Below are positions 24,222 through 36,700 of a stretch of DNA of 64,000 nucleotides, one piece after another. A program made the position numbers and the translations under genes. The stretch lies in the NCBI GenBank assembly GCA_028554755.1, contig JAPTOF010000005.1, positions 14,110,001 through 14,174,000 on the forward strand, written 5' to 3'. The DNA comes from Cordia subcordata. Its lineage: Eukaryota; Streptophyta; Magnoliopsida; Boraginales; Cordiaceae. The number at the start of each line of letters is the position of its first letter. Positions within the stretch are counted from its first letter, which is position 1. The notes under the pieces are model-generated. The model saw only the letters and a list, made by a program, of their open reading frames with translations. It was not told where the DNA came from and made no database searches.

Positions 24222-25835
24222 GTGGATTGGATAGCTAATATAGTTTGGACATGTACATATACTAGGCTAGCAGCATCTGAAGTCTTCACGAGTTGAGCAA
24301 TCTGCGTTACAAAATGATTCGATGCCCCAACAAGGCCACACCCTTTTTGATGCTATTAGCTAAAATGTGACCGAGACCGTAAGTTAAGTGTGTGAACACA
24401 TAACTTTGTCATTTTCCCAATAAAACTTCCAAGTTCAATTATGCATACATTGTATTTTGTCTAGCATGTTATTATTTTCCACTATAAACTACCTTACCGC
24501 ACCCACAAAAAAAAAAAAAAAAAAACGAAAGAAAGAAAATGAAAAAGAGACAGAAAGAAAAGACTTGTGGAACCAGGCAGAACTCCTGACCTAACTGGGT
24601 CATGCATGAGGTGCTGTAGACTTTTTCTGAAATTTGTGTTTGGCCATGAGAAGACGAGAACGGCCCTCAAGATATAGCTCAGTTGGTTAAAATCGAGAAA
24701 GTAGTTCTTGAGGTACGTTCATGTCTGAGTCTCCTCATACGCTGATAAAGATTCTATTTTTTGACTTACCTAATGCATATAAAAAAAAGGCTATGCAACC
24801 GAGGTTCACATTAGTGTTATTACTTGGTGGTCGGGTTTTTCTGGACTTTTGGTAGTCCTTGTAATATGATAAAAGGCGATAAAAAAGGAAAAAAAGGGAC
24901 GACCAGAAATGCTCCTGAAGGATTTGACATACAATAAAGTTTTCCCTTAAAGGGATAGTTAGACCCGTAAAGAAACCAACAACGCCCTCCAAAAATTTTT
25001 GTGCACGATTTGAATTATTGGGCACTGCATCGTATAATTGTCCAAATTACAGGTAAACTTTTGTTGAAGGATAAACTATTCTTCATGATCAGATAAAATC
25101 TTCTGATTTCATGAGACTGTAAATTAATATAGTTGAACAAGTGGATAATACCAACAAAACCCTTCAAACAATGCAAACGATATTTCTTTTAAAAAGTATA
25201 AAAATTGCATGTTGGTGCATAGAATACAAATGAAAAAATGTGGAGAATTTGTCTGTTGTTGGAGACAGATTCTGTGAAGTCAAGAAGGCCTATGCCTCTT
25301 CAATGTATTGTGATTTCCCATTGTCGCGTAGGTAATTGTTTGGTTTGGTTTGCTTTGTAATTACGTGGAAAAGCAGTTTTGTGGCACGTGAAACCAGGGG
25401 CCCAACTCAAGAGAATGAAAAATTGAGTGAGACGACATTTTTATGCCAAAATGTCTGCAAATGTCCCGTGACGATAGAGAGAGATACACGAACCCATCTT
25501 TTCATCTGTCCTAATACATGTATTAATTAATTGTCTTGTCACCAAACAATCCCTAACACCTTACAAAAATATTGTATTGGTTCTATATGTTTTGTCTTGT
25601 AACTTTTGCTTTTTTGAGTGACGAGTAAGAGATCTTTTCTTCTTAATTAAAAAAAAAATTAGTGTAGCCGATATTTTTTATTTAAAAATTGATGGTAACA
25701 AGGATCAAATATACATAGCAAGATACACATATGGATATCTTATTATATATATTAACAAGTTTAATGATTAGGCAAGCCATGGAACCCCAAACCTACCTTA
25801 ACTGAATTTGAAGATGAAGTGACTTCCAAATTATC
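24222..25835. other. Gene-poor stretch upstream of the NPH3-family gene
   Basis: No supported gene. A homopolymer A run lies at 24508-24526. At 24676-24735 the plus strand reads GATATAGCTCAGTTGGTTAAAA, like a tRNA box A or SINE head; box B is too degenerate to call. Confidence 0.4.
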
Positions 25836-26455
25836 ATAGGGGTGACATTGGCCTGTACCTCCACAGATCTTTCACCGAGAGACCCTTGTTTCATGAGACG
25901 CATTTTGTACTTAAGATTAACATGGAATGTCCTTATAAGTAATAAGCTTTTGACATATTTTGTGTTTGTACTTGTCAGTCGTGTGTGGTTGGTTGGCTTT
26001 GTTGCAAGGATTAGGGTGCAAGGCGGGATAAGCCTCTAACCCTGTCACAATTGATATCCGAGCCAAGTCAAAAACTCATCAGCAAGGAGTAGGGACAATG
26101 ACAGTGGCAGAAGGAGCTTGCCATGCTGTGGATTGTTGTCGAGACGTCCGCTATTGTTAGGTGACTCACAACACTGGTGTTTGTAACAAGCAATGAGGAT
26201 GTTGATGAAGAGGCATGGTAAACTTTGTTTGCTATGAGGGCGTCAGCGGATTCGATGAGAATGGTTTGTCACAGGGGTGACAGTGGCCTATGCCCTTAGG
26301 TCCTTCGCCAGAAGACTCTAGCCACTTGAGATGCATTTTGCATTTAGGAATGAGGTGGAATGTACTTGTAGGTAATGAGCTTCCGCTATGTTTTGCGTTT
26401 CGTGCTTGTCAGTTGTGTGTGGTTGGTTGGCCTATACCATAGTGGCAATTCGTGC
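25836..26455 (+). mobile_element. Pair of diverged direct repeats with a primer-site-like motif (short LTR element relic)
   Basis: 25840-26049 and 26273-26450 are related. Both run from GGGGTGACA.TGGCCT through GCATTTTG, GGAATGT, AATAAGCTT or AATGAGCTT, and end CTTGTCAGT.GTGTGTGGTTGG. Directly after the first repeat comes TTGATATCCGAGCCAAGTC, close to the TGGTATCAGAGC primer-binding site of many plant LTR elements. About 220 bp of non-coding DNA separate the repeats. This suggests a TRIM-sized LTR element with an eroded right end. Confidence 0.5.
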
Positions 26456-27692
26456 CTCGTTCTTACATAGATAGCACCATTAATACAGCCCAAACCACCC
26501 ACATCAAGGATCAAATCAAACCATTAAATGTAGTTTAGAACTATACCAACTTGATAAGAGTGAATAGTTTCCTAACCTTCAAGTTCAAATATTAACCAAA
26601 CCTCACTGGATGACATTAGTAGAACCCCATAAATATTCCATAAAGGCACCTAAACAAGGTTACTTCCCATCTATAGCCATTCTCGAAAAATAGAAATATT
26701 CTGTCCTCAAACATAACTAATCAATTTAGTAACAAAAACCTAACTTGACCCATAGGAGGGTCATTGGCCGATATTAGACCAACATCCAGCCAACAACAGC
26801 AGTTTCAACCCATTGGTGGAATTGGCATGCTCTAAAGACCCTCTGTATCTAGCATGTAATAGATGTTGGATATATTATGTTGAAGTTATTATTAATATGT
26901 TGGGTTTACGCTTTACATCCTCTTTGTTATATGTATACTAATGCACGTATAAAGGCATTATAAACTAAAGTCTTGGGTGTAGGTCCAACTCTAGTTCTAG
27001 TTGTATCATGAATATAGTGCATAATTAGATGGTAGTGTTGGGCAATTTACCTAGATAAGGTTATAAAGAGCAAGTCTGCTTATCAAGGCGACCTACTTAG
27101 GTCATCGGAGGCAAGTACATCTAGATTTGTCTCTGTGATGTATGTGTGCATATTAGACAAGACAATTGTTAGTGTTTTTTCTAGAGATCATGCTATCAAA
27201 GACAAAAAAACACTACATACTACTACTAAGTGACTAGTGCTCCCTTTATGTAAAGACAAGAAGCAATTCTAATTTTCTTGTGGTATGCTTGTATGTAGAT
27301 AATTTAATCTACACTAGCACAAGTATGATGATGATTGAAGAATTAAAATAGTCCATGATGCAAAAATTTAAGATGATAGATCTTTGGCTCATAAAATATT
27401 TTCTTAAAATTCAAGGGAAAGCAATCTAAAAGGGAAGATTTTCATTTCACAAGAAAATTATGTTGAAGATTTGCTAAAAAATTTTCACACTAAAAGATGG
27501 AACTCAGTGTCTATTCCTTTCACTTTGAATGAGAAGTTATAGAATAATGATGATGCAGCAAAGGTAAATCCAAAGGTGTTTAGAAGTCTTGTTGGATCAT
27601 TGATCTATCTTACAAACACAAGGCCTGATATCTTTCATGTAGTAAGTTATGTTTCCAGATTTATTAAATCCAAGTAACTTCATCTCATGGTT

Positions 27693-27804
27693 TTTACTTT
27701 TTTCTTTTTTTTTTTTGGTTGAAACCTTCTACCCCCATGGGATTAAACCCAATACCTCTTGCCTGGGAGAGAGTGTCTCAACTATTTGAACTATCCTTAA
27801 TCCC
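27693..27804 (-). mobile_element. tRNA-derived SINE, copy A, nested in the copia relic
   Basis: This 112-bp insert is flanked by a perfect 17-bp direct repeat AACTTCATCTCATGGTT (27676-27692 and 27805-27821). On the minus strand it starts GGGATTAAGGATAGTTCAAA, has box A-like TAGTTCAAATAGTTGAG, box B-like GGGTTTAATCCC, and ends in an A-rich tail. Target duplication, tRNA-like head and tail together identify a SINE. Confidence 0.9.
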
Positions 27805-28084
27805 AACTTCATCTCATGGTTGCATAAAGAATATTACGCTATTTGGAAGGAATAAGGAAATTCGGAATCAAATATGTGAAAGCTAATAATAACTTAATTG
27901 GGTACATGGACAATGATTGGGGGGGTTCACTTGATGATCGAAGAAATACTTTAGGCTACTTATTTTATCTTGGGTCATAGGTAATGTCGTAAAGTCCAAA
28001 GAAGGCAAACAATATTGCATTATCTTCCGTAAAAGCTGAATACAAAACAACAACTAGTGTTGAACGTGAAGCTAGGTGACTAAG

Positions 28085-28473
28085 ACTTTGTTTGACCTAA
28101 CTGTGAGATCTCAGCTGTTGAATTGTACAGTTTTTAGTAATAGAACTTTGGTTAAAAATGCTATTGAATAAAAGCCGTTGATTGTTTAGCCTAATATTTT
28201 AAGAGTTTAGCTTTCAGATGTTGAGGGCAATATTAGAATTTCAAAATTATTGGGTAATATTTTTGAGAAAAGAAGAAAAAAATGATTTCTGACATGATGT
28301 AAAACAACTTGTAGAAGTCATTTAAAAAACCTCCAATTGGGAGTTTTTGATTTTTTAACTTTTTTCATCTTCAACTTTTATAAAAAAGTACTTTAAAAAA
28401 TTTGCCAAACATGTTAGTTTTAGCTTTTTAACTCACAGTAAGTACTTTTAAGTGTTGAAAAGCAATGCTACAT
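28085..28473. mobile_element. hAT-like MITE (family M2), nested in the copia relic
   Basis: This 389-bp non-coding insert has 8-bp flanks TGACTAAG (28077-28084) and AGACTAAG (28474-28481), a hAT-length duplication with one mismatch. Relatives at 34918-35300 and 37007-37492 share the same body: TTGTTTGGCCT.AATATTT.GGAGTT, AGGGCAATAT, AAGCTCCAATTTGGA. The better-preserved relative ends GCCAAACAAACTCTTA, the complement of the CTTTGTTTGG left end. Confidence 0.8.
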
Positions 28474-28631
28474 AGACTAAGAAGAATGCTTTCGTATTTG
28501 AAGCATAAACAAGGGCGACCTACTTTGATCTATTGCAATAACATGTCAGCCGTCTCATTTTTCATGGAAGAATGAAACACATCGAATTGTGCTATCATTT
28601 TATCCAAAATCTGCTCAGAAAAGATAAAATC

Positions 28632-29075
28632 TAGTTAGAGTTTGTTAGTATTACAAAGCAACCAACTGATATCATCAGAAAAGCAATAAGTATTGACAAG
28701 CTTGATAAGTTTAGAAAGCTGCTAAAAGTAATAAATCAAGAGAGGGTAATGAAAGTAATTTATAGTTGTAGGTAGTTGACGGTTGAATGTTATCTACATT
28801 AATGTATTGGAACATAAGTCTTGTGTTTCCAAAAGTTAGATTTTCTAGTTTCGTCGATAAGATCTAGTTAGAGTTTGTCAGTATTACAGAGTAAGCAACT
28901 AATATCATCAAAAAAGCAATAAGCATTGACAAATTCAAGAAGCTAATAAAAGCTACAAATCAAAAGGGGATAATGGAAGTAATTTGTAATTGTTGGTAGT
29001 TCAAGGTTGAATGTTGTCTAAATTAATGTACTGGAACATGAGTTGTGTGTTTCAAAGAGTTAGATTTTCAAGTAT
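28632..29075. repeat. Two-unit tandem duplication, about 215 bp per unit
   Basis: 28632-28850 and 28858-29070 match along their length: TCTAGTTAGAGTTTGT.AGTATTAC, ATATCATCA.AAAAGCAATAAG, GGTTGAATGTT.TCTA, TTAATGTA.TGGAACAT. The units are roughly 80% alike by eye. They abut the copia pol relic and could be its 3' non-coding/LTR region. Confidence 0.75.
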
Positions 29076-29099
29076 CCTCTTTGGAAGTCTCCCTCTAAT

Positions 29100-29860
29100 A
29101 TTCAAATAAAAAGCTTGTGGCTCGTCTAATTCAGTATAGAAACTCAGTTTCTCTCTCTCTCTCTAAAAAAAATTCTACTTAAGAATCCTCCTTCCTTGCT
29201 TCTTTCTCAGCCAATTCTTGCTTCCATCCTCCAAAGTCCCTGCCTTTAGGCTAGTGGCTCTGGTGGTATGTTTTGTTTTTCCATGCTCTAGTCTATCTCT
29301 TTTCTTGTGTTTTAGTATGTATTTTCTCTATGTTGGCATGTTGTTAGATATGGAATAAGGATTTCAAGGTTCAATATCCTTGTTGTTTGTGTGTTCTCTA
29401 GGTGTAGATCTATCTTATCCCTATTTGGATGCTTGCCTTGATCACTATAGGTTTAGCCTATCATCTTGTCTCCTTTGTTTGTATCCACCATGTTGGGTGG
29501 CTTTGGCTTGTGGGAATCAAGCTTTTGGACACTTTCGGGGCCTGATTTTGGCCGGATTGGGCCCTTGCTTTGGCTGCGTGGGAAGGTGAGCCCTCATCTC
29601 ACCTATTGATTGTGTGGCTTTGGTTGCCACTTGTGTTGTTTTGGAGGTATGAAGAAGAACTTGTGCCATGTTATGTACGAATGTTTTGTAGGTTTCCAAG
29701 TTTCTTTATTGGGTTTAGTTTAGAAATGCTCCTAGTTATGTAATGTCGATGTTTGTTTTATCGTTGTGTTTCTGTATTTGTACTCTATGTATGTCCAATT
29801 AATGTTTTTCTGTGATTTAAAAAAAAAAAGAAGAAGAAGAAGAAGCTCGCAAGTTACGAC
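29100..29860 (+). other. A-tailed stretch, possible retrotransposed insert
   Basis: A TC-rich start (TTTCTCTCTCTCTCTCTAAA) is followed by about 650 bp of T/G-rich non-coding DNA, then GTGATTTAAAAAAAAAAAG and a GAA repeat (29832-29846). A poly(A)-like end after a long non-LTR body suggests a LINE fragment or processed transcript, but no reverse transcriptase motif is seen. A 69-codon open frame inside has no recognisable features. The remainder to 30776 is AT-rich, with nothing identified beyond the presumed PRP40C 3' untranslated region at its right end. Confidence 0.3.
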
Positions 29861-30776
29861 AAAAGAAAAAAATAAAGAAAATAGTTCTAGTAGATGAAGC
29901 AAATCTACATTTCAAATCAAATATCTATAGCAATTTATCTCCTATCTTCTTCATCACCCATAGCACAATCCTGCATTGTATTTTTAGCCTCTTGCATCAA
30001 ATTGCCTACCATCTTTTAAAGTTTCAACAAACAACAAATCTTGTATTACTCTTATAAATAGAACTCCCTGCATTGTAAAAGTTATTTTAATAGAAATAAT
30101 AAAATATTAATCTGCAAAAATAAAAAGAAGCAGTAAAATATTCTCTTTTTTTTTTTTTTGGTCATATCCCTATACTTCTTTTTTAATTTTATAGTTATTT
30201 CATAATGCTTACTCTTTGTTTTAAAGTCTTATTTACTTTTTCATCGTACTAAGAAATAATCACTCACTCAAATCATTTGACGGAAACTCAATTATCCAAT
30301 TGTTTTCTCCTGGCCCAAAACAAGGGAGGAATCCCGAACCACTCGGTCCCCACCCCCACAAATCCAAAAAAATAAATTAAATAAAAATAAATAAACCACC
30401 CCCAAAAGAAAAAGAGTTTCAAAAAAGCAGTAGAAAACACATCAAAACTACGGTTGCTCACTAGTTAAGGGCAAAACTTTAAATTGAAAATATTACAAAA
30501 TTATGAGACCTACAAGCTTCTGAATTAAAGGTGGAGAAACATATAGAATGAATGCTTAAAAAGAACAGGCATCAATAGCATCCTAACAGAAATTGAAGTC
30601 TATAATGTTATTTATATGCTCCGCCCAAATCTAAAAGGTAAAAGTGTGATTCTTTAAGAAAGGGGATGACAGAAAAAGAAAGGACGAGCAATACCCAGGC
30701 ATATGGTTCCATCTTTTATCCGGAAAGACACCACCTACAATTAGCAGAAGTTCCACTTGTCATATTGAAGCACAAA

Positions 30777-33700
30777 TTATCTTCTCTCCTCGGTCCTTGA
30801 TCTTGACAAAAATCTCCCAGAATCAACGGAGCTTCTTCTGGCTTCAGTGTTTTTCTCTGCTACTTGATCACTTGCCGACTTTTTCCTGCGTAAAATATCC
30901 TCAACATGACGTCGCCACAAGGATTCACGATCTTTCCTTGGCATCTTTGAATATCTAGGATCATCTTTTAGAAGTCGTTTAGCTGTTGACCACGAAGTAA
31001 GAACGGTTTTACCACTTTCCGTTTCTTGAGCTGCAGCATCAGCAGTTATGACCTTGGCCAGCAAAGCTCTGAACTCTTGTGCAACCCGCTGAGAAAGCAA
31101 GGAAATGAATGGTGAGAGATTATCTTTGTGTTCCCTTACCAAGAAAGACGGATTGTTTTCAATTAGCGGTAAATTAATACTTGGACAATTTTCCTATTTG
31201 GTATAAGATAACACGACGACTTAAAATAGGAAAATCTTTGCCCTCATTTCATGTCTCTTTTTCCTTTTTTCCCTCTCTGCTGCAACATCAGTGAAGTGAC
31301 AGTAAAAGAGTTCTCAACAAAAAGACCCTTCTACTGACTACTCAACATGAGGCTACACCCAATCAAGATTACTTTTGTTGGCCTGGCCTTATGTGTGCTT
31401 ACCTGACAGGGGTACAACCTCACTGGTTCCAACAAATTTGCCTTTTTTGTTTGTTTCTTTGGAGAAGGTATCTTTTCCATAACAAGTTTATTGAGTAACA
31501 AGTTTGTGAAATATATAGCATGAGTTAAAACAGGTCTACACAAGGAAACGGGTGAAGCTATAGATGCGAAGATGATACACATCCCATGTTTTCTTGGGTA
31601 CATGCGCACCTTCAGTGGTACCACAAATAATCAAATCAGCTGTAGGGCAATAAGGCACCAAAAGGGTACAATTAAAAGGAAAAAAAAAAGCCAAAAGAAA
31701 AGAACACAGTGATCAACTGTTAGAAAGTCGTAACTATTTACTATTAACAATATTTAAGAAAGAAGAAATATAATAATGAAATGTATGTTACAATCAGCCA
31801 CCAACATTGAAGAACATACAATATCTAATGGTTGGATAACATCACATCAGTAACCATGCATCGATTCATGAGGATGACATGACAGAAATGTCAGCTTACC
31901 TCGTTTAATATTTTAACATGTTCCCGGAAAAGCTTTTCCAAGTCTGATTGATCTAAATGTGGATTGGCCACACGTCCTTGAGGATCCTTCTCCAATTTTG
32001 ACTTTGACTCTGTCCAAGATGCCTAATACAGAGTGATAGAGGCTAAAAATTTTTGTTGATACCCAGTTGGAACCAAAACTCATCAGACACAAGTAAAGAC
32101 TTTGATTTCCTATCATCGTTAACTGAAGCCCGAATAACCACAGCACCAAATATCAGACAAGCACAATAAGAAAGAAGTCTAACATAAAACATGGAAAAGA
32201 AACCAGCACTCCATCACGTCAACCTAAATTAACATCTCCAACAATCATACTATCCTCTGAATTGCTGGAATTGTTAACCACCAAAAAAAAATCAACCAGA
32301 ATAAAAAAAAAACAAACCAAAAAGGGAAAGAATTGCCATTATCTAATATATACTTCCAGGTTTTTTGTTCATTTGATGTATTTGGTACATCTCAGACTAC
32401 AATATTGTCATACTACCTTATATATAAGACTCGACAATTACCAAATTCAAATAATCAATGGTTGACATCAAAAAACCGAAATCTTGTCAGAGGCATGTAG
32501 AAAATGCAGCTTGCCCTTGCACCATGGTTTTAACATTGCATATCTTATTAAATGTGATGCACCCCAAACTTTTGTCGCACAAAAGGAGCGCATGCGTGCT
32601 AGGTGCACTATAGTTACAACTATGTGTTACATACTTCCCAAACAAAAGACATTAAACCCACATACACTAATGCAACACAAACTCCTACAAATATCATACT
32701 ATGCTCCAACTTGTGGATACTATAATATGTAATACTTATGATGCAGAGTTAGTGCATATGCAATCCACTAGAAAGTAAGCACAAAAGTAATGCAACTCCT
32801 CGAGTAGGCAACAGAAGCTCAACAGATAAGGTTAAAATGAGACACTGAAGTACAATAGGAAACATGAAAGTTAGATGATTGCTTCCAGATATCAAAAGGA
32901 GGGGCAACCAAAAAATTTCTTTCTGTATAAACTAATTAGTACAGATTTCAAAGTGATGGTTCTCCACAGCACAAGAGATAGAAAAGTGCTCTCGGCTGAT
33001 TTAGCCGAGAGAGAGAGAGAGAGAGAAGCGCTTTCTCTATTTTACCAATAAAATTAGCAGACAGTAAAAGCGGTACAAGTACCGATTGTAACATCTCACG
33101 GGAAACATATCCATACGAGTACATTATACTCCATATAAGTATACACATATCTCTACATTAATGAGAGAGAGAGAGAGAGAAAAGCAATCTCAAAATATTG
33201 TCCCACAAAAATTGAGAATAAAATTCGTGTTGCCTTTAAGTCTAACAGCATATTTTTTAAATAGACATGCCACTTGTCAGAGAACACTGGAAAACATTAT
33301 TCCGTTCAAGGCAATTTAATATTATACAGCAGCCGATAGTATCACTATAACTATAACGAGTAAGAGAAAAAAAGAAGGGACAAAAGAAAGAAAGAACGCT
33401 CAATCTAAGTTCTCCATCCAAAACAATAATATAGACCATCCAGATTTCTCCATTTCCATATATCAAAATTTGCGAGGCACCGAGCAGTACATTCCAAAAC
33501 CACATAGTCTTAGAGTACTTCCATAAAATGCACTTGAATATCATTAAAGCAGAAATTGTAGAAAGAACACTCTAATACAAATGTCCATGTAGAACAGGGA
33601 ATGCATAGTATCAAAAGCATAGATATCGGACTGGATATACCTGCGGATCCTTAATTGTTTCAACCAACAAAGCTTGATAAGATTCAACAGCCTCCTTCCT

Positions 33701-36700
33701 CAGAGCTTTCAATCGCACTCTCTCCACTTCTTGTTCCTCTCTTTCTTTTCGTTTCCGCAGAGCTCTCTCTCTCTCTTTCAGTTTCTCCTTTTCAGCACAT
33801 ATGAATTGATCTTAGAACTAAATTACGATATCAAATGAAGAATACCATAATCCAACCAAATTAATCAGTTTTTCTAGGAAACATCAAAATTCAAACCAAC
33901 AATTCACAATACTCACCATTGGCACAAGAGGATAAAAATGCATACACACAATTACTTGTGAGAATGGGAAGAATGAGGTGGACAATCAGGCGGAGACACA
34001 CACACACACACACAAATACATGCATATTATATACATACACGAGAGAGGTGGGGATAGGGGTGGGGTGGGGGAAGGGAAGACAAAAACAGAAATTTGCGAG
34101 CATCCATACTATGAAAAGTGACAATAAGTATAGCTAGCGTTTAGCAAACAGTTAGTAATTCAACTGTAGTATTTGAAAATAAAAAAGCATTCAGAGGAAG
34201 AAATAAGAAGATAAACAGAATATATAGTTTTTAAGAATCCATACTTGAGTAGTGTTTGCTCATATAGTTAAAAATGTGCCATTCAAAATTAATATTTTTA
34301 GCATGAGAATTGAGAAGCAATGAAAGTGAAAACATAAGGCACAGGTCTTAACTCACTTGTAGATCAAGAGAGGACCTTGCCCCAATATCAAGGAAATAAC
34401 TTGATAAATGAAAAGGTTTCGCGTATCAAATAAATACAGTTTTTCCTTATAGGCATCGTTAACCGTTCCCTTTAGCCCCCAAACATTTCAATAAGCTAAA
34501 CTTATGTGAAGACTTCATTTGAGTGCAATCTAAATTATTGTCACTAGTTGCACGTGTACAAGAACTTATCCAACAGAAGTATATAAAGCTTTTAGAGTAC
34601 TATAACCTACATGGTTTTCACATCTAATTTATGAGAGAAACCACAAACATCAATTAATCTATAAATTACATTAAGCTATATAAGGTGAGTTAGAACTCAC
34701 TCCTGCAGGAACAGTGCAAAGCAAGACAAATGTGAGAGAAAATGGACTTCAGAACTAACAAGTCCTTTATCTAGGATAACTTTTGAAATGGTATTCATAT
34801 AACTATAATAAACCTCATGTTTATATCTTTTAGCAAACAGTGGTTTCCATAATAATTATAACATAACTGCCTGGTAAACTTTTAGACAAACATCTTCAAC
34901 TCTCTGGACTGCTTAAGCTTGGTTTAGTCTAACTGTGAGATTTCAACTATTGAGCTGTAGAGCTTTTATCAGTGAACTTCAGATAAAAGTGTTGTTAAAC
35001 ACCGTTAATTGTTTGGCCTTGTTTATTAGGAGTTAAGCTATCTAATATTTCGAGGGCAATATAGGACTTCCAAAAATTAGGGAATAAAAGAAAGAAAATA
35101 ATTTGACATGCTGTAAAAACACCTTAAAATACTTTTCAGAAAGCTCCAATTTGGAACTTTTGCTTTATCAGCTTTTCTTTAACTTTGGCTTCTACGCAAA
35201 AGCTCTTTTAAAAATGGGCCAAACACGTTAATCTCAACTTTTAATCTTACAGAAAGCACTTTTAATTATCTAAAAATTGAGCCAAACAAACTCTTACTTG
35301 ATGTAGACTAGTCAAAGTACAAGAAAAACAAAGATAATATATCTGGTTTACTTGTATGTTTTCCTGGGTATGCCTTGTGTACCGCTTTTGGGCAACCTTC
35401 TCAATAACTAAGATATCCAGTCAAGGAACATGGGGACTAGTTGAATTAATGAGTCTCCCACTTGGGAGGCTCATTACTTCAGTTGAGATAATGACTACTT
35501 CACACAAAAAAAGGAGTAAAGAAGGAAGCCAAATAGAAATAAGTTGCATAGGATCCATAACAACTAGTCACAATGGGCAAGGGAACATTTGAACCCTGTA
35601 TAGCATTATTCACAGCTGACGCCTTTTGGATGCCTTGGATGTTCTAGAGGAAAGAAGTGTTTTGTATAACCTCAACACCATTAACTGTATTTAAGAACTC
35701 ATCTACAAGGTAAGTCCTAGCTTACACCTTCAAATAATCTTGTAAAAGACTGATCCCTATTTAACCCAAAATAAGCACCCCACAGTCCACTTGAACCTCT
35801 CATATGCCCTCTTGCTTTGGGAAGTGAGCAGATATATATGAGAGAGAAAGTGTGAGAGGCAGGGAAAAAGAGAATAAAATTTCCAGAGAATATCAGATTA
35901 GAGACAGACAAGAAACATGTGCAAAACATGACCTAAGCCAAATACACCATCCAATCAGTTAAGCCTCTTACCATATTAAGACAAACATTATAAGAAAAAC
36001 ACGGGGAAAAATCAAATCAGGAATTCAAGGAAAAGAAATAGCAGTCTCTAACTTCTTCATCCTGTTTAGCCTTGGACAATCGCTCAATCTTCTCTTCACC
36101 AGCTTTGAGTTCAGATATATATTCACTAAAGATAGCCTCCCTGTCCTCATGCTTAACCAACTTGTATCGTGGATCACTCCTTAGACTATCCTTCACCTGC
36201 TACAAAGAAAAGAAGTCAAACCACCAGGAAACCATGGCCATTAGGAAAGGGATATCCATACAGTCACACAACTATCACACAATTATGGTTTTTAACCATA
36301 TCTATCTTTTTCGACCCAAAAAAAACCATATCTATCTTTGGAAAACATGAAAATGTTTCATTAATATAAGCTGAAAGACCTGGACATCTTAATCAAAGAA
36401 AATATGGTAATGATTTAGATAATTCTGTGTATGAAGTGAAACAAGAAAGTATTTGCATATCCAAACATGCATAAGGCTTCTAATTGACACATACAGCATC
36501 ACTTTCAAAAAGATTGAAAATTATACACAGTTTTTTAATGCATACAATAACTATACCTCATCCAGGTTAAAAATCTACCAGTGCCTAAACTAAAGACAGC
36601 TCCAAAATATTGGTAACCACAATCTTCAGTATTAGTGTACACAAAGATGCATAGCATCAGTGTAAACCAAATATGTCAGAGAAACCAACAGTCTAAGTGA

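Larger units (their letters stand above)
27240..28630 (+). pseudogene. Ty1/copia polyprotein relic (RT to RNase H), interrupted by a SINE and a MITE
   Basis: The plus strand carries the end of a copia pol gene. A reverse transcriptase segment with the catalytic motif changed to YVDN is followed by RYLEGIRKFGIKYVKANN, DNDWGGSLDDRRNTLGYLF, an SSVKAEYK-type segment, and an RNase H segment containing IYCNNMSA and a changed HGR-KHIE motif near 28560. There are many nonsense codons and at least one frameshift. Two later insertions split it: a SINE at 27693-27804 and a MITE at 28085-28473. Both have target duplications, and the pol frame continues across each when insert and one duplication are discounted. 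The LTRs were not identified. Confidence 0.88.

Noticed and set aside
24676..24740. tRNA gene candidate (GATATAGCTCAGTTGGTTAAAA)
   Set aside because: A box A-like start only; no cloverleaf arms or box B with correct spacing could be read. More likely a SINE relic.
29380..29589. A 69-codon open frame rich in Leu, Cys and Gly
   Set aside because: Isolated, without splice context or family features, inside an A-tailed repeat-like stretch.
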